Origin: Cunninghamia lanceolata
Taxonomy: Eukaryota > Streptophyta > Pinopsida > Cupressales > Cupressaceae
Direction: 5' to 3'
Assembly (NCBI GenBank): GCA_027924645.1
Contig: BSBN01000781.1
Coordinates: 124,001 to 188,000, forward strand
DNA: 64,000 bases
The position numbers were made by a program, and so were the translations under genes. Positions 58,151-64,000 of the stretch are shown here, one piece after another. The notes beneath the pieces were generated by a model. That model had not been told where the DNA came from. It saw only the letters and a program-made list of their open reading frames with translations, and ran no database searches. How positions within the stretch are numbered: position 1 is the stretch's first letter; each line of letters begins with the position of its first letter.

Positions 58151-59645
58151 ACACTCTCCCAAATTTTCCTAACTCTAGGAAATTTTTAGTTTTGATCTTC
58201 CAAGCCCGCTTTCCTCTGAAATTTGGCCTGCTCGCACTATAGCCCTTTTCTAGCGCATCTCCATAGTCGTGATCATCAACATGCAGTTTCCCAAAATTAC
58301 CAGTATTTCCCCTAACTGCAAGATCATGACTTTTTGTTATGGTTTCTCCTGCAAAGCTGTTGAGGTCATCACGTCATCCGAAGGAGTCTATCTTTCAAAT
58401 GATTGGCCCATCTCCTAAGAAGGCCAAAGTAATGAAGCACAAGATAGCAGGGGTCTGATAATAGGAGCATGTACATGACAGTAAAGAAGGATGTTGGAAG
58501 CCATTACTCATGGAGACAGGTGATTCAATTCATAGTCATGACAATGAGAATGATGTGTTGTGCCACTTGTAGTCAAGGAGGAGCAGTTGTGTTTAGAGAT
58601 GAGCAATAATGTATGGACAGTGCAATAGACATTGGAGAGTGAATAGCAGTGACAATGGAAGTGGCACACAAAGATGCTGAGTCATCAAACCTAGCAAATT
58701 ACTCTTGAATTGGGTTCGTGGACCGATCATCATGAAGATGTGTGCAGATTATAGGGAATGGGAGTTGATGAAAGCCGTCATGCCTTAGAATATTTTTGTA
58801 GTTTCATATGTACTTTTCATTTAGTTTTAGACACTTTTACATGTACTTTTCTCATATGTAATTACATGTAAAAACATAGGAAGTCCCAAGTCAATAAGGA
58901 CTCCTATTTTTGAATAAGTCAAAGTAGTTAGGTTTTTCCTAAATTTTCTCAAGGCCTTTCCCTATAAATAAAGATGGCCTCTATTGTAAATATCATCTTT
59001 AATCTTAGGCAACAAAGTGCTGCCCAAATTGAGACTCAACTTTGAGACTTTGTGTGCAAATTGTATGATCAATTCCAATCAATAAAGAAGGCGAGTTTTG
59101 ATATCAAACTTTGTGTTGAATCAAATTTGTATGAGTGAGGATGTACATATGGCATTTTTGCTGATTTCTCTTGTTGATTGATTGGATAAAGTGGTGCTTG
59201 GTTATTACGATTGGAGGACGTTCAAGATAAGTTATATAAACTTTGTGTTATATTATTTCCTTGAATGTATGTGTGTTGAAAGTGTTTCTTGGTGAAGGAT
59301 TATAAAGTCTTTGTACTTGAGATTATTCACTTGGTTCATGAATTTTTTTTTGTGAAGTAAGTTGAAAGACTTTGTGCTTCAACTTACATGAATATTGTTG
59401 ATTATTGTTTAAGTGTAGAAGCATTATTGAATATTACTGTGAAACATTGTAAACATCTTTTTTGAAAGAAGAGAAAAGGATGAATGTAACACACCCCCAA
59501 AGCTAGTATTTAGTGTAAATAAGTTTGTAATAGTTAAAAGGGAACCTCCCCTTGCTGAGAGGAGAGATTTATCTCATCATACTGTGGTTGATATAACCAT
59601 TTTGCTGTTAGTGAGTTGATGACAAAATATTCACCCAACAGTTTT

Positions 59646-59663
59646 TGGCAACTCTACTGGGGA
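59646..59663 (+). other. Primer binding site of element E, second copy
   Basis: TGGCAACTCTACTGGGGA, one C/G-to-A change from the first copy, five bases after the second LTR. Confidence 0.7.
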
Positions 59664-59766
59664 TTGAACGCGCAACCAAGAGCCTCTCACCTTTGGTTGA
59701 AGCATACCGGCCTCATCTTTATGTAATATATTTTTGTTATATTTGCTCTATTGTTTATCAAGGAGT

Positions 59767-60206
59767 ATGGCTGTCCCAGGTCCATGGGGAAATGCATTTG
59801 GTCCTTTGAAATTGACTCAACCTCTACATGAACTACCTCGGGGTTCACGTAAGAATTTTCCCAAGTTCTATGGGGATGCTAAACAACATCTAGATGAGCA
59901 CATTGCAGCTTTCTACATTGCATGTGGTGTTCTTAGAGTTGAATATGAAGATGTTTCTATGAGACTATTTTTAGAAACACTCCAAGGTGTTGCAGCTGAT
60001 TGGTTCTATCACCTTGCACCTAGAACTGTCACTGGATGGAATACACTTCGAACTTAGTTTGAAGCTAGATTCAAGCTAGCAAAAGATGCTTACGCCTTGT
60101 TGGCCCAACTTACTCAAATGAAAAAGGAACCGCATGAGTCCATGCGTGAGTTCGTGGCAAAGTTCAATAAGCTAAAGAACATGATCCCAACTGTTGCTCA
60201 ACATTA
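59767..60206 (+). pseudogene. Gag of element E, second copy, truncated
   Basis: Matches the first 440 bp of the gag at 54764. A TAG at 60055 replaces the CAG of copy 1. It is cut off at about 60206, where sequence of element A's RT follows. Confidence 0.9.
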
Positions 60207-61162
60207 GCTCCTAAGATGCTAGAGGAACTTACAAAATTAAGAGATGGAGCTATCATTAAACCCATCAGGCATTCCTCTTGGGTTTCTAATTGGTGCCTGT
60301 CAGGAAAAAGAACAGTGATATTACATTGTGTGTGGACTTTAGGAATTTAAACAAATCCTCTCTTAAGGACAACTATCCCCTCCCTAATATGGAAGCAATA
60401 TTACAAAAAGTTACCGGATGTGAACTGTTGTCAATGATGGATGGCTTCTTAGGTTACAATCAAGTGAAAGTCAAAGAATCAGAGTAATTTAAGACTGCAT
60501 TCACTCCATGGGGAACATATGTATATTTAAGGATGCCATTCAGACTCACTAATGCTGGAGCAACATTCCAAAGAGCAATGGATGTGGCTTTTGCTGAATT
60601 GATTAATAAAATCATGATAGTATATCAAGATGACTTGACATCATATTCCAAAAGGGCTGAGGATCATTGTGCACATTTAGAGCAAATATTTATTAAAGCC
60701 CTAGAATATGGGATTTCATTGAATCCTAAGAAGTGCCATTTCGCAGTGACAGAGGGGAAGTTGCTTGGTCACATAGTCTCAAAAGATGGAGTGAGAATAG
60801 ATCCTGAGAGAGTAAAAGCAATTGACCAAGTCCATGTTCCTAAAAATGTGAAAGCTATACAGTCATTTTTTGGCCAAATTAACTTTGTCAGGAGGTTTAT
60901 ATCAAATTTTGCAAAAATTGTTAGTCCCATATCAAAGATGTTGAAGAAGAACTCAGAAGTGAAATGGAAAATAGAAACAATAGAAGCATTTGCCAATATT
61001 AAGAGGGCAATCAAAGAAGCCCCTGTCCTAATATCCCCTAATTTCAGTAAACCATTCCAACTGTTTCCATTTGCCTCTTATCATACAGTTGCAACAGTAC
61101 TATTGCAAAAAAATAATGATGGACATGAACAACCCATATCATTTTTCAGCAAATCTCTTCAA
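60207..61162 (+). pseudogene. RT and start of RNase H of element A
   Basis: It begins abruptly at 'APKMLEELTKL' just before the RT palm. Blocks seen are 'VDFRNLNKSSLKDNYPLPN' (about 60330), 'MMDGFLGYNQV' with the first catalytic Asp, 'MPFRLTNAGATFQRAMD' (the usual Gly is Arg) and the YQDD box at about 60625, then 'LLGHIVSKDGV'. One frameshift near 60290 and a TAA at 60485 break it. The RNase H starts at about 61030 and is cut at 61162 by a foreign insert, resuming at about 61814. Confidence 0.9.
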
Positions 61163-61813
61163 AATTATCGAAGAGTCACCCATGTGAAGATAAGCATCTT
61201 CGAGTGGGTCCCAATAACTCGTGAACAGAGAAAGGAGGGGACAGACAAGACACAAAAGGAATCAGCAAATTTACATGTCTTCTTTTTGATCATGAGAAGG
61301 TTAACTCGTGCTTACTGTGAGGCATGTAAGCTTTCCCCTTTTACTGTGGAAGGGCCCACGTCTATCACTTTCAACGAGATGATTTAAGTGTTGAGGCATA
61401 TCCTGGCTGAAGACAAGAATGTCATCAATATAGGGTTGGATAAACTTGGCATAAGGCTGAAATATAATGTCCATTTTTTGCTGAAAAATGGAAGGGGCAG
61501 TTTTAATACCGAATGGAAGAACTGTCCATTCATAGAGGCCTTGTGGTACTGAAAATGTTGCTTTGTAAAAGTCAGCACTTTTGAGACCAATTTGCCAAAA
61601 CCCTTTTGTTAGATCAAATTTGGAATAAACATGGCTACCTTGAATAGTTTGCCAAATATGATCTTTACTGGGAAGAGGATGTCTATTATCTATAAGACAA
61701 TCATTTAACAACTTATAATTAACAACTAGCTATTTCTCAGGTAATTCCTTTCCATTCTCATCAACCTTTGGCACATACGTTGCATGACATGAGAATGGGG
61801 ACTCAGAAGTTTG
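61163..61813 (-). mobile_element. Endogenous pararetrovirus (Caulimoviridae-like) fragment with partial RT
   Basis: On the minus strand about 61800-61385 encodes a partial RT of the plant pararetrovirus type. 'SPFSCHATYV' at its start, 'YSKFDLTKGFWQI', 'LPFGIKTAPSIFQ' and the YIDDILVFS box are visible. The style differs from both gypsy RTs in this window. One TAG at about 61730 interrupts it. The last 220 bp (61163-61384) have no recognised domain. The fragment sits inside element A's RNase H in opposite orientation. It is an old partial copy without movement or coat genes. Confidence 0.8.
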
Positions 61814-62270
61814 GATTAAATATGACATTGTTGAGAAATAGGCATATGCATTGGTGAAGGTAGTTAAAACTTTTAGGCCATACTTGGTGGGAGCTGAAAT
61901 CATAGCATATGTGCCTAATGCTGTAGTAAAGGATGTATTGGTCCAAACTGAAGTCACAGGTAGAAGATGCAGATGGATCAATAGAATTTGGGAGTTCAAT
62001 ATTGAAATCTAGATCACTAAACTAGTAAGAGGACAAGGTCTTGCTAGGTTGATGGCTGAAAGGAATCTTGAGGCTTCTCAGATATGTAGTACTAATAATG
62101 TTGATATTACAAGTTCTAGCATTGAGCATACTCCATTGTATACTAACATCATATATTATCTAAAGCACATGAAATGTCCTAAGGGGTATGATGATAACAA
62201 AAGGACACTTAAATTACAGGCCTCAAAATGTGTATTTATTGAGGGAGATCTCTACTAGAAGAATAGGGAT
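61814..62270 (+). pseudogene. RNase H C-terminal part and linker of element A
   Basis: The gypsy frame resumes with 'LKYDIVEK', a TAG, then 'AYALVKVVKTF', 'AYVPNAVVKDV', 'GRRCRWINRI' and 'KLVRGQGLARLMAERN'. A second TAG lies at about 62010 and a third near 62258. The sequence is collinear with element B at 26364-26770. Confidence 0.85.
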
Positions 62271-62315
62271 GGAATTCTACTACTATGCCTAGATGAGCAT
62301 CAATCAAGACATATC

Positions 62316-63365
62316 ATGAAAGAGTTACATGAAGGCATGTGTGGAGGTCATTTTTTAGCAAAGACTACAGCCCACAAGATCCTGAGGGCTGGATACTATT
62401 GGCCTAAATTTTTTAATGATTCATATCATTACACTTGGAAATGTGAAGCATGTCAGAAGTTCTCAGGAAAGTTGAAATATCAGGGAGCATTGCCCTTGAA
62501 ACCCATGCAGGTGGAGGCTCCATTCTATCAGTGGGGTATTGACTTCATAGGAGAAATTGCAGAGAAGTCAAGTGGTGGACACAAATGGATTTTAGTGGCC
62601 ATAGATTACTTGACAAAATGGGTGGAAGCAATCCCAACCAAACAAGCAACAAGCAGGGTGGTGATTAACTTTCTGATGGAAAATATTATATTCAGATTTG
62701 GCACTCCAGTACGATTAATCACGGACAATGGAATGTGTTTCAGGTCTGATGAATTCAAAAATTTCTATAGTACATATGGCATCATTGTGTCCTATGCTGC
62801 CCCTTATCATCCACAAGCAAACGGTCAGGTAGAATCCAGCAACAAAAGCCTTCTAAAAATTATAAAGAGAATGTTGGATGGAAACAAGAAAACATGGGAT
62901 TCAAAATTAAGAATGGTTGTGTGGGCTAATAGGATTACTGTGAAAAGAGCAATTGGGAGATCTCCTTTTGAACTAGTATATGGAACACAAGTGAGAATGC
63001 CATTAGAAAATCTCCTACCAGTTTATAAATTTGTTCTTCAGGAAGACTCAAACACACCTGAACCAATGGAGGAAAGATTAGAACATCTTGCAGAATTTGA
63101 TGAAACAATGAGACTAGCCCAAAGGCAGAATATCAAGTTACAATCACAAGTGAAATCTCTTTTTGACAAGAAGACCAAAGGTAGGAAGTTTGAGATAAAT
63201 GATTTAGTACTGATGTGGAATGCTAGGTGCCAAGAGAAAGGAAAGTATGGGAAGTTTGAAGCTTTATGGCTAGGTCCTTTTGTTATAACTGGCAAAGGAG
63301 GTGATGATTCTTATTATTTGCAAAATATGTCTGGAGAAGGGCAGGAATTGCCTGTGCATGGGTAA
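62316..63365 (+). CDS. Integrase of element A (open frame, catalytic residues intact)
   Basis: 349 codons without a stop. An H2C2 zinc module (GHFLAKTTAH then CEAC, residues about 9-52) is followed by the rve core. The catalytic Asp is in 'AIDYLTKW' (about residue 97), the second Asp in 'ITDNGMCF' (about 153) and the Glu in 'GQVESSNKSL' (about 190). A C-terminal module with 'FEINDLVLMWNAR' and 'GKFEALWLGPFVI' follows. The frame is part of a Gag-Pol polyprotein, so the ATG at 62316 is only the first Met after upstream stops. The TAA after 63363 seems to be a former Gln codon, since element B continues a few residues. The rest of the element is defective, so expression is unlikely. Confidence 0.9.
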   Translation: MKELHEGMCGGHFLAKTTAHKILRAGYYWPKFFNDSYHYTWKCEACQKFSGKLKYQGALPLKPMQVEAPFYQWGIDFIGEIAEKSSGGHKWILVAIDYLTKWVEAIPTKQATSRVVINFLMENIIFRFGTPVRLITDNGMCFRSDEFKNFYSTYGIIVSYAAPYHPQANGQVESSNKSLLKIIKRMLDGNKKTWDSKLRMVVWANRITVKRAIGRSPFELVYGTQVRMPLENLLPVYKFVLQEDSNTPEPMEERLEHLAEFDETMRLAQRQNIKLQSQVKSLFDKKTKGRKFEINDLVLMWNARCQEKGKYGKFEALWLGPFVITGKGGDDSYYLQNMSGEGQELPVHG

Positions 63366-63531
63366 TATCTGAAGCCTTTCTTTTCATAATTATGCACAAA
63401 GAGAATTGAGTGTTGCCAGTGCATGGACAACCCTTAAAGAGTTATCAAAATACTTTTATTCCATGCACAGTAGTCTAGGGTAATCAAAAGGAGATTAGGA
63501 CATGCCAGTACATGGACAGTCCTATGAATCT

Positions 63532-63569
<38 letters not shown>

Positions 63570-63739
63570 CTTTTCCATGTACAGTAGTATAGGATCATCC
63601 CAATTTCCCATCATTATCACCTCCATCTCCCATTCTCATAAAACTGTCATCCAAAATAAATAAAACATATGGTCTACTCCCCCAAGAGATCTGAATTCTT
63701 GTTATACTCACAAAGAGTATACATCCCAGACAGAGCCAC
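63366..63739 (+). other. 3' untranslated region of element A with short repeats
   Basis: Phrases GCCAGTGCATGGACAACCC (63413) and GCCAGTACATGGACAGTCC (63504), and TTCCATGCACAGTAGT and TTCCATGTACAGTAGT, recur at 90-115 bp. It ends in CCCAGACAGAGCCAC before the LTR. Confidence 0.6.
63535..63566. repeat. (TA)n microsatellite
   Basis: About 15 TA units in the 3' region of element A. Confidence 0.95.
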
Positions 63740-64000
63740 TGTTGGGACAGGAAAATTTGTAATTTTCTTGTATTCTTACTCACCCATTTCTGACCAAACC
63801 AAAAAAAAATATTTCACCCAAAATTAGAATAAACAACTGATATATCCCATGACTTTTATCACAAATAATGTAAAGGGCCTCAATTTCTTAACATCGGCAA
63901 GACCTTCCTTTTGTTATACTGATCCATGCTCCATGAGAAACTAGTTGAAATGGCTATCGACATGATAATAAGGATCGGGGAGAATGTTTTGGAAGACACC
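63740..64000 (+). mobile_element. 3' LTR of element A, first 261 bp
   Basis: Starts TGTTGGGACAGG and matches 34337-34597 with few differences. It continues beyond the window. Confidence 0.95.

Larger units (their letters stand above)
56725..59640 (+). mobile_element. Second LTR of element E (2916 bp, full length)
   Basis: TGTTGTTCTC to ..CACCCAACA. It holds the 343 bp missing from the first LTR. It is followed not by flanking DNA but by primer site and gag again. Confidence 0.9.
52065..60206 (+). mobile_element. Element E: LTR-gag-LTR-gag array of a gag-only retrotransposon
   Basis: LTR copies at 52065-54637 and 56725-59640 each precede the same primer site and the same gag. Between the first gag (to 56503) and the second LTR there are only about 220 bp and no pol, so the element is non-autonomous and gag-only. 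The second gag stops abruptly at about 60206, where element A's RT begins. That deletion also removed A's protease and extra RNase H. The left flank TATTT is a possible target duplication with no partner left. Confidence 0.85.
34337..64000 (+). mobile_element. Tat-like Ty3/gypsy element A, nested host of C, H, E and a pararetroviral piece
   Basis: The 5' LTR starts at 34337 (TGTTGGGACAGG) and the 3' LTR starts at 63740 with the same sequence. Both are followed by about 260 bp of near-identical DNA. Between them, in order, are the U3 ORF, LTR end and primer site, gag, and then RT, RNase H and integrase. The element lies inside B's gag in opposite orientation with flank CACTT; the partner target duplication should be right of the window. 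Protease, extra RNase H and the RT N-terminus are lost at the E junction (60206). Confidence 0.85.

Noticed and set aside
52670..58189. Recurring 70-110 codon ORFs in LTR E
   Set aside because: They lie in U3 across the palindrome array, are not conserved in frame or stops between the two LTRs and have no domain.
61301..61711. RT fragment as part of element A or B
   Set aside because: Wrong strand for A, sequence style unlike the gypsy RTs here and typical of plant pararetroviruses.

Overview
This window looks like intergenic DNA from a very large, repeat-dominated plant nuclear genome. A gymnosperm is likely but not proven. The supporting signs are plant-type LTR retrotransposons nested in one another, 5-bp target duplications, an initiator-Met-tRNA primer site, a plant pararetroviral fragment and a decayed PPR gene. 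No intact host gene, tRNA, rRNA or CRISPR array was seen. Almost every coding region is broken.

Layout. (1) 1-3456, minus: a probable long LTR (A0) with a long decayed ORF. (2) 3457-14700: old plus-strand retroelement debris with a polypurine tract and LTR start (F) at about 7209, then a Ty3/gypsy-type gag-protease remnant at 10754-13550. (3) 14700-18806: AT-rich sequence, a PPR pseudogene (about 15950-17080), unassigned DNA and an F-like block in reverse. (4) 18807-30129, minus: element B, a Tat-like gypsy element. Its 6.2-kb 3' LTR (18807-25030) holds a 3.3-kb ORF. Its pol order is gag, protease, an extra RNase H, RT, RNase H, integrase. (5) 27186-35607: a 4208-bp tandem duplication covering part of B, the start of element A's LTR and most of an LTR of element C. 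(6) 34337 to the window end, plus: element A, a sister of B inserted in B's gag. Its 5' LTR is about 4.9 kb net of insertions and also holds a roughly 1000-codon ORF. A is broken by element C (34627-42073), a 3.1-kb solo LTR H (43769-46902), element E (52065-60206, gag only, LTR-gag-LTR-gag) and a pararetroviral RT fragment (about 61163-61813). A's integrase frame is open; its 3' LTR starts at 63740 and runs out of the window.

Most interesting signal. A family of roughly 1000-codon accessory ORFs of unknown function recurs in several contexts. It lies inside the U3 of the giant LTRs of A and B (probably also A0), upstream of the LTR TATA box. A possibly related ORF is the main internal gene of the non-autonomous element C, which has no RT or integrase. 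Other notable signals are an RNase H domain placed between protease and RT, an array of GCGGC...GCCGC palindromes with E2F-like sites in LTR E, and a strong excess of TAG among in-frame stops that fits decay of methylated CAG sites.

Order of events inferred from nesting: B inserted first, then A into B; C, H, E and the pararetroviral piece then entered A; the 4.2-kb tandem duplication came after C.
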